Assembly (NCBI GenBank): GCA_963705955.1
Contig: CAVPLH010000010.1
Location: 248,001 to 312,000, forward strand
Origin: WHSW01 sp963705955
GTDB taxonomy: Bacteria > Actinomycetota > Thermoleophilia > Solirubrobacterales > 70-9
Length of the DNA stretch: 64,000 nt
Direction: 5' to 3'
In this document: in pieces, positions 54,351 through 63,165 of the stretch
How the letters are laid out: the number at the start of each line of letters is the position of its first letter
Numbering within the stretch: position 1 is the first letter of the stretch
The notes under the pieces: model-generated
Database searches by the model: none
Told to the model about the DNA's origin: nothing
The model's input: only the letters and a program-made list of their open reading frames with translations
Translations under genes and position numbers: made by a program

Positions 54351-55334
54351 TCAGCCCGTCTCGCCGCGAGCCGTCCGCCCCTCGCGGATCAGCCGGCGGA
54401 GGTCCCAAGCGCGGAAGACCACCCCGAGGGTGATGAAGGCGATCGCGACCGACCAGGCGGTCACCGCGACCTGCTGGCCGACCGAGTAGGCGAGAACGGC
54501 GGCGTAGGTCGGCCCGTCGAGCGCGACGACGAGCAGCGCCTGCTGCGCGCCGGCGCCGCCGGGAGTGAACGGCAGCGCCCCGGTGATCGCCTGCACGGAC
54601 ATCACCAGCATGACCTTGTCGAGCGAGCCGCCGATGTTGAACGCGTCGAGAAAGAGCCAGAACGAGGCGAACCGCAGGATCCACCCGGCTGCCTGCCAGG
54701 CGAGGACTTCGCGCAGATAGCGACGCGGCTGGCGGAGGATGACGACGCCGCGCTTCAGGTTCGCCCAGAAGGACTCGATTCGCCGCGCGAGCACGGCGAT
54801 CAGGACGACGACCCCGATCGCCAGCAGGGTGATCGTCAGCAGCAGCAACCCCGGATGCGCGGCCCAGAAGGAGATCTCGAACGCGGGCAGCTCCGGTAGC
54901 CGCGGGGCGATCGGCAGCAGACCCTGGGTGATCGCATAGAGGAGGACCACCAGCCCGATCCCGGAGTCGAACGGGACGAGGACCGCGAACGAGGAGATGA
55001 TCGCCGGGTACGAGGCGCCGCGGACGCTGCGTTTGGCGAGCAAGATCTTCACCGCGTCGCCGCCGCGCGCGGGCAGGATCCCGTTCAGGCCCGCACCGAC
55101 GAGGAAGGCGCCGACGACGCCGCGCTCGCTGACCCCGGTCGGATACGCGGCGCGCAGCGCGTTCGCCCAGGCGTGGGCGCGACAGAGTTGAAGCGCCAGC
55201 GAGAGCAGCAGAGCGATGACCAGGTAGGGGAGCTCGACCTGGCCGAGATAGTGGCCGAAGTTCCCGATCGCCTCGAAGACGCGGTCGATCTGTCCGCCGA
55301 GGTCGATCACCGCGGGGGTGCTGATCACGGCCAT
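54351..55334 (-). CDS. Lysylphosphatidylglycerol-synthase-TM/YbhN-like membrane protein
   Basis: 327 residues with about eight membrane helices: YLVIALLLSLALQLCRAHAW, GAFLVGAGLNGILPARGGDA (the signature GLNGxLPxRxGD), IGLVVLLYAITQGLLP, LLLLTITLLAIGVVVLIAVL and LPFTPGGAGAQQALLVVALD. This is the flippase/synthase-TM family (UPF0104/YbhN/AglD kind), which handles lipid-linked intermediates; no aminoacyl-transferase domain is attached. ATG 55334 replaces a longer frame that runs through the divergent neighbour. It converges on the helicase, with adjoining stops. Confidence 0.85.
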   Translation of the reverse strand: MAVISTPAVIDLGGQIDRVFEAIGNFGHYLGQVELPYLVIALLLSLALQLCRAHAWANALRAAYPTGVSERGVVGAFLVGAGLNGILPARGGDAVKILLAKRSVRGASYPAIISSFAVLVPFDSGIGLVVLLYAITQGLLPIAPRLPELPAFEISFWAAHPGLLLLTITLLAIGVVVLIAVLARRIESFWANLKRGVVILRQPRRYLREVLAWQAAGWILRFASFWLFLDAFNIGGSLDKVMLVMSVQAITGALPFTPGGAGAQQALLVVALDGPTYAAVLAYSVGQQVAVTAWSVAIAFITLGVVFRAWDLRRLIREGRTARGETG

Positions 55335-55350
55335 AAGCTCAGCCCGCCCG

Positions 55351-57039
55351 ATGCGCGCCAAAGGCAACGTGATCTGGCCGACTCTGCTCGCCGTGGCGCT
55401 CTCCGGCGTGTATCTGGCCGCGGCGCCGACCAGCGAGGATCTCGCCGCGGCGACGTTCCGAGCCGACCTCTTCGCCGAGCACGGCTTCGCGCTCTGGAAC
55501 AACGACTGGTACTCGGGCCACTACCTGCTCTCGTACAGCGTCATCTACCCGCCGCTTGGGGCGCTGCTCGGCCCGCGCCTCACGGCAGCACTCGCGGTCG
55601 TCGCGGCGGCGGCGCTGTTCGCGATCCTCGCCCGCCGCCGGTTCGGGCCCGCTTCCATGGTCCCATCGCTGTGGTTCGCCGCCGCAGCGGCAGCCTGGCT
55701 GCTCACCGGCCGGGTGCCCTTCCTGCTCGCCGTTCCGTTCGGCCTCGCCGCGCTGATCCCGGTGCGCGGCCCGGCGCTGGGCTGGGCCGCGGCGCTCGCG
55801 GCGGTCGCGGCGCTCGCCAGCCCGGTGGCGGGCCTGTTCACCGGGCTCGCCGGCGTCTCCCTGTTGGTGACCGGCGAGCGCGCGCGCGGCGCCTGCCTGG
55901 CGATCGGAGCGGCGATCCCGATCGGCCTCCTCAATCTCGCCTTCCCCACCGGTGGTTACGAGCCGTTCGTGTTCTCCGCCTTCATCGCGATCCCGCTGCT
56001 CGCGGCGGTCGTCGTCTGGCTCGTTCCGGGCGAGTACCGGGCGCTTCGGATCGGCGCCGTTCTCTACGCGCTGCTCGCCCTCGCCCTGTACATCGTCGAC
56101 AACCCGCTGGGCGGCAACGTCACCAGGCTCGGGGCGCTGTTCGCGGGACCCGTGCTCGCCCTCGCGCTCTGGCCTCGCGGCCGCTGGATCGTGCTCGCGG
56201 TCTCGATCCCGCTCCTCTACTGGCAGCTGGTGGCGCCGGTGCGCGACGTCCGCAAGAGCGCCGGCGATCCCTCGACCGAGCGCGCCTTCTACAGCCCGCT
56301 GCTCACCGAGCTCGACCGCCTCGCCCCCGGCGACGCGCCGATCCGGATCGAGGTTCCGCCGACCAAGAACCGCTGGGAGGCGGCCTACGTGGCGCTCGAG
56401 CACCCGATCGCGCGCGGCTGGCTGCGACAGCTCGAGTCCGAGGACTTCGATCTGTTCACCGACGGTGGCCTCGGCGCGGCCGACTATCGCGACTGGCTTC
56501 GCCGTCATCAGGTCGACTACGTCGCGGTCCCGAACGCCCGTCTCGACTACCTCGCCGAGGACGAGGTGGCTCTGATCGACACCGGGCTGAGCTACCTGAA
56601 GGCCGTCTGGAGCAGCCCCGACTGGCGCCTCTACCGGGTTGTGCCCCGGCCGCGATCGAGGCTCTCGGCGATCGGCGTCGACTGGTTCGAGCTCCAGGCG
56701 CCGCGCCCGGGGGAATACCCCACCGGCCTGCACTACAACCGGTTCTGGCGCGTCGTCGGTGGCGACGCGTGTGTCCGCGACGAGGGCGGCAGCACCGTCG
56801 TCGAAGCCCGCGGCGCCGGCACGATCAGGGTCGAGTCCGGGATCCCTCCGCGCTCGTGCAGCTCAGCCCGGAGCTCGATCCCGAGCAGCCGCTCGAGCCG
56901 CGGGATCGTCTCCGCTGCGTCGCGGTGCAGGACGGCGGTCATGCCCACGGCCTCGGCTCCGTCGCAGTTCTCGCGCAGGTCGTCGACGAAGATCCCGTCC
57001 GCCGGCTCGATCCCGAGCCGCTCGCAGGCGAGCAGGTAG
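55351..57039 (+). CDS. Large integral membrane protein, glycosyltransferase-like; 3' end fused into convergent gene
   Basis: 562 residues as read. About ten hydrophobic segments (residues 8-320), for example YLLSYSVIYPPLGALLGPRL and LLYWQLVAPVRDVRKSAG, followed by an external C-terminal domain with VEVPPTKNRWEAAYVALEHP-like sequence (IEVPPTKNRWEAAYVALEHP), LESEDFDLFTDGGLG and HQVDYVAVPNARLDYLAEDE. It resembles GT-C-like or 6-pass lipid-glycosylation proteins, but no catalytic motif is certain. From about 56840 onward the frame runs antisense through the end of the HAD gene and looks unconserved, so its original C-terminus and stop were probably lost. Divergent from the YbhN-like gene. Confidence 0.75.
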   Translation: MRAKGNVIWPTLLAVALSGVYLAAAPTSEDLAAATFRADLFAEHGFALWNNDWYSGHYLLSYSVIYPPLGALLGPRLTAALAVVAAAALFAILARRRFGPASMVPSLWFAAAAAAWLLTGRVPFLLAVPFGLAALIPVRGPALGWAAALAAVAALASPVAGLFTGLAGVSLLVTGERARGACLAIGAAIPIGLLNLAFPTGGYEPFVFSAFIAIPLLAAVVVWLVPGEYRALRIGAVLYALLALALYIVDNPLGGNVTRLGALFAGPVLALALWPRGRWIVLAVSIPLLYWQLVAPVRDVRKSAGDPSTERAFYSPLLTELDRLAPGDAPIRIEVPPTKNRWEAAYVALEHPIARGWLRQLESEDFDLFTDGGLGAADYRDWLRRHQVDYVAVPNARLDYLAEDEVALIDTGLSYLKAVWSSPDWRLYRVVPRPRSRLSAIGVDWFELQAPRPGEYPTGLHYNRFWRVVGGDACVRDEGGSTVVEARGAGTIRVESGIPPRSCSSARSSIPSSRSSRGIVSAASRCRTAVMPTASAPSQFSRRSSTKIPSAGSIPSRSQASR

Positions 57040-57479
57040 ATCTCCGGCTGCGGCTTGTGCATACCGACCTCGCCCGAGATCACGGTCGCGTCGAAGAGAT
57101 CGGTCGGGGCGCGTTCGTAGATCCCCAGCCCCCAGGAATTGGAGATCAGGCCGGTCTGCGCCCCGGACTCGCGGGCGGTGCGCACGGACGCGACCATCGC
57201 CTCGTCAGCGGCGAGATCGGCGAACATCCGCCCGATCAGGCCCTGACTGGATTCGATCCCGAGCAGCTCAGCGAACCGCGCCTCGAAATCCGCGTCGGCC
57301 AGCCGCCCCGTTTCGAGCCCGCGGAGCAGGCTGAGCGCCTCGCGGTCGCCGCGAAACAGCTCCCGCACGGTCTCGGGCGCGAGGCCCTCTCGCTCGCAGA
57401 ATGACGCGAACGCGGACCAGATGCTCGTCGTCAGCACACCGCCGAAATCGACGACGAGGGCCATATGCTTCCGCGCCAT
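56733..57479 (-). CDS. HAD-superfamily hydrolase (HAD-IA)
   Basis: About 248 residues. Motif I VVDFGGVLTTSIWSAF (nucleophile Asp; the +2 acid residue is replaced by Gly-Gly-Val as in HAD-IA haloacid-like enzymes), motif II GLISNSWG, motif III GMHKPQPEIY and motif IV FVDDLRENCDGAEAVGM. It dephosphorylates or dehalogenates a small molecule. ATG 57479 lies in a CCATGG shared with the divergent kinase start; ATG 57464 is an equally good start. The last ~40 residues after GIELRAEL overlap the convergent membrane gene and probably are not native. Confidence 0.83.
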   Translation of the reverse strand: MARKHMALVVDFGGVLTTSIWSAFASFCEREGLAPETVRELFRGDREALSLLRGLETGRLADADFEARFAELLGIESSQGLIGRMFADLAADEAMVASVRTARESGAQTGLISNSWGLGIYERAPTDLFDATVISGEVGMHKPQPEIYLLACERLGIEPADGIFVDDLRENCDGAEAVGMTAVLHRDAAETIPRLERLLGIELRAELHERGGIPDSTLIVPAPRASTTVLPPSSRTHASPPTTRQNRL

Positions 57480-58537
57480 GGGCGAGAGGCTATCCAGCAC
57501 CGGCGTCCCGGACGGCATCGACGCGCCCGGGGTCGAGCGATGGTTCGAGGCCGCTGTGCCCGGCTGTCGAGCCGCCGCTCGAATTCGAGCGGATCTCCGG
57601 CGGGCGCTCGAACCTCACCTACAGGGTCACCGATGCGAGCGCCAACGCCTGGGCCCTGCGCCGCCCACCGCTCGGGACTCGCCTCGCCTCGGCTCACGAC
57701 ATGGGCCGCGAGCACCGGATCATCGCGGCGCTCCAGAGCACCGCGGTCCCGGTGCCGTCGGCGATCGGTCTCTGCGAGGACGAGTCCGTCAACGGGGCGC
57801 CGTTCTACGTCATGGGCTGGGTCGACGGTCCGATCCTGCGCTCGGAGGCCGACGCGGCGATCTTCCCCGACGAGGCCGATCGCCGCGCGATCGGCGAGCG
57901 CGTCGTCGACACCCTCGTCGAGCTGCACGCGGTCGACCCGGACGCCGTCGGGCTCGGCGGGCTGGCGAAGAAGGAGGACTACGTAGCCCGCCAGCTGCAT
58001 CGCTGGAAGGGCCAGTGGGACAAGCAGCACACGCGCGAGCTGCCGCTGGTCGAGGAGGTCCACGACCGGCTCGCCGCCCGGATTCCGGCCCAGGGCCGGG
58101 CGACGATCGTGCACGGCGACTACCGGCTCGACAACATGATCCTCTCGCCCTCGGGCGAGGTGGGCGCGGTGGTCGACTGGGAGCTGTGCACGCTCGGCGA
58201 CCCGCTCGCCGACGTCGGCCTGCTGCTCGTCTACTGGTCCGAGCGGGGCGACGACCTCGTGCCCCTGTTCGAGCCGGCGACGATGGCTCCGGGATTTCCG
58301 GGTCGGGACACGGTCGTGGCGCGCTACGCCGAGCGCTCGGGCCGCGACCTCTCGGAGATCGACTACTACATCGCGCTGGGCCTCTGGAAGCTGGCGATCG
58401 TGCTCGAAGGCGTGTTCGCCCGCTACGCCGCGGGCCAGTACGGCAAGCCGGGCGCCGAGGAGAGCTTCGGGCAGTACCAGCGCCTCGTCGAACGTCTCGT
58501 GCAGGGCGCCTCCGAGGCCGAGCGGCGCCTCGCGTAG
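57478..58537 (+). CDS. APH-family kinase (phosphotransferase; one frameshift)
   Basis: About 352 residues. N-terminus MGERLSSTGVPDGIDAPGVE and RWFEAAVPG; after one extra base near 57561 the frame continues VEPPLEFERISGGRSNLTYR. Kinase motifs follow: LRRPPLGTRLASAHDMGREH, ATIVHGDYRLDNMILSP (catalytic loop HGDxxxxN), AVVDWELCTLGDPLADVGLL (DxE metal motif) and YIALGLWKLAIVLEGVFARY. This is the ACAD10/11-type aminoglycoside-phosphotransferase-like family, whose members phosphorylate hydroxyacyl-CoAs. An acyl-CoA dehydrogenase of the matching ACAD10/11 kind lies 0.7 kb away. Confidence 0.82.
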
Positions 58538-58614
58538 GCCCCTTAGCCCTCCCGCGACGCCCGCAGTACATCCGGCGCACCATCCGCGAGACCGACGCGG
58601 TCAAGATTCGCGCC

Positions 58615-59172
58615 GTGACCGAGCCTGCAAAGCACGTCGAGCCCCACGAGGCCGGGGCACCGGACCCCCAATCTGGCCAGAGTACCGAGGAGTACCCACC
58701 GAATACCGACGGGTACTTTGGCCGACAAGGGGATACCGCTCCGCGAGGGGATACCGCTCCGCGAGGGATCCGCTCCCGAGAGGATGCCGCTCCCCGAGAG
58801 GATGCCGCTCCCCGAGAGCGTCCCGCGCCGGAGGCGGCCGCGGAACCTCGTCCGAAGGAGGGCTTCTGGACGGCGCTTGGATTCGCGTCGTTCGAGGACT
58901 ACATGGCGTACATGAGGCGGCAGCAGGCGCGGCAGATCAAGCCGCGGGGCGCTCGCGTCCCGGTGGCGCGGCTGCCGGGCGAGGAGGTCGGGGACATCGC
59001 GCCGCCGCGCCGCATTCCTCCGCCACGCACGCGGCAGGTCAACGTGAAGCTGCGTGAGCAGGAGGGGCTCGATCTCGACCGTGCGGCCCGCAGCTACGGC
59101 GTCGCGCCGGCGACGCTCGCACGGATGCTCGTCAACCGCGGCGTCACGGCGATCATCGACGGGGACGACTGA
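58615..59172 (+). CDS. Repeat-containing protein with C-terminal HTH/ribbon-helix-like domain
   Basis: 185 residues. Residues 1-38 are acidic and unconserved; residues ~39-67 are five degenerate hexapeptides (GDTAPR, GDTAPR, GIRSR, EDAAPR, EDAAPR) encoded by 18-bp tandem repeats. A helical section FWTALGFASFEDYMAYMRRQ follows, then a C-terminal ~45-residue domain RQVNVKLREQEGLDLDRAAR and YGVAPATLARMLVNRGVTAI, which resembles a ribbon-helix-helix or ArsR-like DNA-binding element. GTG 58615 is the best start. It is the only gene between the APH kinase and the convergent dehydrogenase. Function unknown. Confidence 0.6.
   Translation: MTEPAKHVEPHEAGAPDPQSGQSTEEYPPNTDGYFGRQGDTAPRGDTAPRGIRSREDAAPREDAAPRERPAPEAAAEPRPKEGFWTALGFASFEDYMAYMRRQQARQIKPRGARVPVARLPGEEVGDIAPPRRIPPPRTRQVNVKLREQEGLDLDRAARSYGVAPATLARMLVNRGVTAIIDGDD
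58729..58815 (+). repeat. 18-bp tandem repeats (five copies, one short)
   Basis: Copies at 58729-58746, 58747-58764 (identical), 58765-58779 (15 bp), 58780-58797 and 58798-58815 (identical). The two types differ at 4 of 18 bases. All preserve the reading frame of the 58615 gene. The identical neighbours point to recent slippage or unequal crossing-over. Confidence 0.85.
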
Positions 59173-59214
59173 AGACCGGGGCAGCCGGCTCGGCCTTCGA
59201 CCGGGCTGGCCGGC

Positions 59215-60477
59215 TCAGGCTTCGACCGGCGCGGCGGCGGGCTTCGAGCCGTCCGACGACTCGGCGGCCCTTGCGGCGCGGTTGAGCTCGCGCCGCGCGA
59301 TCACCATCTTGTGGACCTCGTCGGGCCCGTCGGCGACCTTGAGCATGCGCGAGAACCGCCACATCCCGGCGAGCGGCGTGTCGTCCGACATCCCGAGCGA
59401 CCCGTGGACCTGGATCGCGCGGTCGAGGACGTCCATGACGACGTTCGCGGCGACCACCTTGATCATCGAGATCTCGCGCCGTGCCTCCTTCTTGCCGTAT
59501 GTGTCCATGCGCCAGGCGGCGTTGAGCGTCAGCAGGCGAGCCTGGTCGGTCTCGATCCGCGACTTGGCGATGAAGTCCTGAACGAACTGCTTGTCGGCGA
59601 GCTTGCCGCCGAACGCCTCGCGCGAGTTCGCGCGGGCGCACATCATCTCGATCGCGCGCTCGCAGGTCCCGATCGCACGCATGCAGTGGTGGATGCGGCC
59701 CGGGCCGAGGCGGTCCTGTGCGATCACGAAGCCCGCCTGGCGCGGGCCGAGCAGGCTGTCGGCGGGAACCCGGCAGTCGGCGTAGCGGATCTCGCAATGG
59801 CCCGGTCCGCCGTCGTGGCCCATCACCGGAACGGGGCGGACGAGATCGAAGCCGGGCGCGTCGGTGGGCACGAGGATCATCGAGGCGCGGGCGTAGCGAT
59901 GTGCCTCGGGGTCGGTCACCACCATCACGATCGCGACAGCCGCGCCGACCGCGCCCGAGGTGAACCACTTGTGGCCGTTGATCACCCACTGGTCGCCGTC
60001 GAGCTCGGCGCGGGTCTGAAGCGTCGTCGGGTCGGAGCCCGAGACCTCCGGCTCGGTCATCGAGAAACAGGAGCGGATCCGCCCGTCCAGCAGCGGCTCG
60101 AGCCAGCGCTGCTTCTGCTCCGGCGTCCCGTGCTCGGCGAGGATCTCCGAGTTGCCGGTGTCGGGCGCCGAGCAGTTGAACGCCATCGGCGCGATCGCCG
60201 GGCTGCGCCCCATCTCCTCGCAGAGCACGCCGTACTCCCAGTTGGTGAGGCCGACGCCGTGCTCGGAGTCGGGCATGAACAGGTTCCAGAGGCCCTCGTC
60301 CCGGGCCCGGTCACGGATCTCGACCAGGATCTGCGGATAGACGGCGTCGGAATCGGGCCTCACCTCCTCGTCGAGGGCCCGGAGCGCCTCCGCCTCGTTC
60401 GGGTAGACGTGGGCGTCCATGAACTCGCGGATCCGCTCGCGGAGCTCGGATACGCGGGGGCTGAGCTCGAAGTCCAC
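59215..60477 (-). CDS. Acyl-CoA dehydrogenase, ACAD10/11-like
   Basis: 420 residues, intact. N-terminal MDFELSPRVSELRERIREFM and DAHVYPNEAEALRALDEEV; acyl/FAD motifs LWNLFMPDSEHGVGLTNWEY, SCFSMTEPEVSGSDPTTLQT, QWVINGHKWFTSGAVGAAVA; C-terminal DRAIQVHGSLGMSDDTPLAG and FSRMLKVADGPDEVHKMVIA. The long N-terminal helix and VHKMVIA end are those of ACAD10/11-type enzymes, which in known systems work with an APH-type kinase on 4-hydroxyacyl-CoA. The kinase at 57478 supplies such a partner. ATG 60477; the phytanoyl-CoA dioxygenase-like gene lies 14 bp upstream on the same strand. Confidence 0.9.
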   Translation of the reverse strand: MDFELSPRVSELRERIREFMDAHVYPNEAEALRALDEEVRPDSDAVYPQILVEIRDRARDEGLWNLFMPDSEHGVGLTNWEYGVLCEEMGRSPAIAPMAFNCSAPDTGNSEILAEHGTPEQKQRWLEPLLDGRIRSCFSMTEPEVSGSDPTTLQTRAELDGDQWVINGHKWFTSGAVGAAVAIVMVVTDPEAHRYARASMILVPTDAPGFDLVRPVPVMGHDGGPGHCEIRYADCRVPADSLLGPRQAGFVIAQDRLGPGRIHHCMRAIGTCERAIEMMCARANSREAFGGKLADKQFVQDFIAKSRIETDQARLLTLNAAWRMDTYGKKEARREISMIKVVAANVVMDVLDRAIQVHGSLGMSDDTPLAGMWRFSRMLKVADGPDEVHKMVIARRELNRAARAAESSDGSKPAAAPVEA

Positions 60478-60491
60478 GGCCGGCGGGCTCG

Positions 60492-61514
60492 CTAGAAGCC
60501 GATCGGCGTGTAGTTCGGCGGGAAGCCGGTCGGTCCGAAGAACCAGCTCTCGATCGCGTAGCGCGTGTTCGGCATCTCGGGCTCGACAGCCGTGCGGTGC
60601 AGGAAGAGGTCGTCGAAGAGCACCACGTCGCCCGGCGCGAACGTCGGCCGCACGATCCCGGCGTCACCGGCCGCCTCGGCGGCGACCTGGTCGGAGACCG
60701 ACCACTCGAAGATCGCACCCTCGGTGCCGGTCGAGACGATGTTCTCGAGACGCCGCGGGATGATGTCGAGGCCGGGCGCGTCGACTCCGCAGTGCGAGAG
60801 CGATACCCAGACGTTCAGCGCCCGCACCCCTTCGCCGAGGAAGGCGCCGTCCTGGTGCCAAGCCGTGCCGGCCGACGAATCGACCCGGCGCAGGGTGCAC
60901 TTGTTGACCGAGATCGCCGGGCGCTCACCGAGGTACTCGGTGATCACCTCGCGCAGCCCGACGCGCTCGAACGTGTCGAGCATCTCGAACATCAGCCGCG
61001 GCGAGTCGGCGGCCCAGATCGACCCGGTCGAGCTGACCCACTCCCGGTCGGCGAGCTCGAACGGCGGGTCGGGATGGAACTGCTGCCAGTAGGCCTGATC
61101 GTCGGTGCCGTCCTCGCCGACCTGGTCGAGAGCCGCGAACGCGCGCTCGATCTCGTCGACGAACCGGGCCGCCTCGTCGGCGTCGACGAGTCCCTTGATC
61201 ACCAGGCATCCGTTCTGGAGGATCCCGGCGCGCAACAGCCGCGCGTCGAGCTCGGCCGGCGAGACCGTCGGCAGCTCGGATCCGTTCGGCGACGGCGGCG
61301 ACGAGGGCTCCGGGTGCGCAGGGCGATCGCCCGCCGCGGCGACGAGCTCGGCTCCGGCGCGGTGGCGAAGCCTGAGGATCTCGCGGTCGCGATCGGGGTC
61401 GCGCTGCTCGCGATTCGCGGTCACGAGCTCGTCGATCCGGTTCAGCAGCTCGGTGGCCGCGGCGTCGCGTTCGGCGACCGCTGCCCCACCCTTACCTCGG
61501 CGTCTAAAGATCAT
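60492..61514 (-). CDS. Phytanoyl-CoA dioxygenase family protein
   Basis: 340 residues. After a charged, coiled N-terminal extension (1-80) the catalytic domain has GTAWHQDGAFLGEGVRALNV (HxD iron motif), SLSHCGVDAPGLDIIPRR and LFLHRTAVEPEMPNTRYAIE (distal His and Arg for 2-oxoglutarate). It hydroxylates a fatty acyl or other hydrophobic substrate using Fe(II) and 2-oxoglutarate. -10 TACGGT (61526-61521) lies 6 nt before ATG 61514, so it is leaderless. The next gene downstream is the acyl-CoA dehydrogenase; with the APH kinase this makes a plausible hydroxy-acid module. Confidence 0.87.
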   Translation of the reverse strand: MIFRRRGKGGAAVAERDAAATELLNRIDELVTANREQRDPDRDREILRLRHRAGAELVAAAGDRPAHPEPSSPPSPNGSELPTVSPAELDARLLRAGILQNGCLVIKGLVDADEAARFVDEIERAFAALDQVGEDGTDDQAYWQQFHPDPPFELADREWVSSTGSIWAADSPRLMFEMLDTFERVGLREVITEYLGERPAISVNKCTLRRVDSSAGTAWHQDGAFLGEGVRALNVWVSLSHCGVDAPGLDIIPRRLENIVSTGTEGAIFEWSVSDQVAAEAAGDAGIVRPTFAPGDVVLFDDLFLHRTAVEPEMPNTRYAIESWFFGPTGFPPNYTPIGF

Positions 61515-61556
61515 GGCGGGACCGTAGCAAGGGTGATCGCGACGCCTCGACGACGC

Positions 61557-62300
61557 TCAGAAGAGCCCTCGCCAAGACTCGGGGATCGGCTCGAGCGCCA
61601 TCTCGATGCCCTCGTCCTCGAAGCCGCTCTCGCCGTAGAACCAGCGGTCGAACCGGCTCTCGTCGGTGATCCGGTTGTAGGCCGCCCACCCCGCGTCGAC
61701 GTCGTGGTCGTTCCAGGGACGGTTCTTGCGGTGGGCGTGTCGGCGCAGACAGATGTCGTAGTCCATCCGGTGCAGGTGGACGAGCCGCAGGTCGGGGTCG
61801 AGGTTGATCTGCCCGTCGGTGCGCGCGTGAAGCCCGGGCCGCCACGACAGTTCGACCGACGCGATCGTGGGCTTGTCGTAGGCGCCGTTCGCGAACCAGT
61901 GGCGACGTTGGTCGAGAATCGGCTTCGACGGGTCGTACGGCGCCTCGACGTCGGGCAGGTGGACGATCTCGTAGCCGAGGCAGTTGACCCACTCCTCGTC
62001 GAAGCGGTCCAGGTACCGATCGAGCGGGCCCCACTCGGGGAGCGGGGCGATCAGCTCGTCGACGTCGGTGACCACGACGACGTCGTAGCGCTCGAGCAGC
62101 TCGTGCTGGTGTCCCTCGATCGTCCTCACCATCCACTCGTGGTCGACCGAGCCGTGCGAGACCGGGATCCGCACGAAGCCGTCGCCTGCGGTCGAGCCGT
62201 CGGTCGTGTCGTTGTCGAGCACGTAGATGTCGTCGGCGGCGAAGAACCGCGAGTAGTAGCCGAGCCAGATCGGCAGGAACACGGACTCGTCGTGGACCAT
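61557..62300 (-). CDS. Glycosyltransferase family 2-like protein
   Basis: 247 residues. N-terminal donor site ESVFLPIWLGYYSRFFAADD, the DxD-type motif VVVVTDVDELIAPL and LRLVHLHRMDYDICLRRHAH near the end. GT-A fold enzymes of this type (DUF/GT92-like) transfer a sugar to an acceptor on cell-surface polysaccharide. ATG 62300 is a clear start, yet the frame stays open upstream (PANNRRALLT), and the preceding acetyltransferase reads into it without a gap, so either a short fusion or an indel obscures the true junction. It is on the same strand as the acetyltransferase. Confidence 0.75.
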   Translation of the reverse strand: MVHDESVFLPIWLGYYSRFFAADDIYVLDNDTTDGSTAGDGFVRIPVSHGSVDHEWMVRTIEGHQHELLERYDVVVVTDVDELIAPLPEWGPLDRYLDRFDEEWVNCLGYEIVHLPDVEAPYDPSKPILDQRRHWFANGAYDKPTIASVELSWRPGLHARTDGQINLDPDLRLVHLHRMDYDICLRRHAHRKNRPWNDHDVDAGWAAYNRITDESRFDRWFYGESGFEDEGIEMALEPIPESWRGLF

Positions 62301-62302
62301 CG

Positions 62303-63093
62303 TCAGCAGCGCCCGGCGATTGTTCGCCGGCCCGGCCGTGCGACCGCGTAGCGCTCGCGCCGCGTATGGCGGAGGCCGGCGAAGAACTCCTCCGCGGCGT
62401 GCGGCAGAGGTTCGTCGGCCACCGGGCGGCTCGGCAGCCGCGTGAGCTCGCCGCCGTTCGCGTCACCGGAGCCGGACACGGCCGGCCTAGCCCGCGTCCA
62501 GCGGCCGCGCGGGGGCGCCGACCACGGTCGTCCCCTCGGGCACGTCGTCGACGACCACCGCGTTGGCGCCCGATCCGGGCCCGGGCGCCGATCGTCACCG
62601 GGCCGATCACCTTGGCGCCGGTGCCGATGCTGACGTCGGGCCCGATCGTCGGCCCGCTGTAGTTCCCGGCCCGCAGCCCGATCGTGACGAACGGGGCGAT
62701 CACGGCGCCGGAGTGGATCTCGGTGATCCCGTCGATCACCAGTTGGCCGTGGACGATGTAGACGCCGGGGTGGACGAGCACCGGGTCGCCGATCGAGACC
62801 TGGCCGGTCGACATCGCCATTCGATGCGCGAGCCGGGGCAGCATCGGAACGCCGAGACCCTGCAGCCGTGCCTTCAGCCGGTACAGGGCCTGGGCGAGAA
62901 AGGCGTCGCAAGCCCACATCAGGCGGGCGATCTGAAGCAGCGTGTCGATCCCCGAGCGGAACTCCGACCGCTCGCCGCGGTGGGCCGCCGTCACCCGTGC
63001 GTCGGCGATCAGCGCCTCGCGGAGCCGCGGATGGCGGGCGCGACGCGCGCGCATGAAGGCGCCGCCGTCCTCGGTTGCATCTGAGCCCTGCAT
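62303..63093 (-). CDS. Serine-acetyltransferase-like left-handed-beta-helix acyltransferase (frameshift)
   Basis: About 260 residues. N-terminal helical part (MQGSDATEDGGAFMRARRAR to KARLQGLGVPMLPRLAHRMA), then hexapeptide-repeat beta-helix: IGDPVLVHPGVYIVHGQLVI, GAVIAPFVTIGLRAGNYSGP and IGTGAKVIGPVTIGARARIG. One shift near 62590 moves to the frame ANAVVVDDVPEGTTVVGAPA. The extended C-terminal tail ..DEPLPHAAEEFFAGLRHTRR follows. It acetylates a sugar or Ser-like substrate; in a polysaccharide setting an O-acetyltransferase role is likely. -10 TAGGCT (63109-63104) lies 10 nt before ATG 63093. Confidence 0.68.
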
Positions 63094-63165
63094 CGGGTCG
63101 AGAAGCCTAGCGACGGTCGTCCCCGGGTCGGGCGTCGGGCTCCGGCATCTACACTGCCGACCCCG

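Noticed and set aside
58729..58815. Possible CRISPR repeats
   Set aside because: The copies are directly adjacent without spacers and encode hexapeptides in frame.
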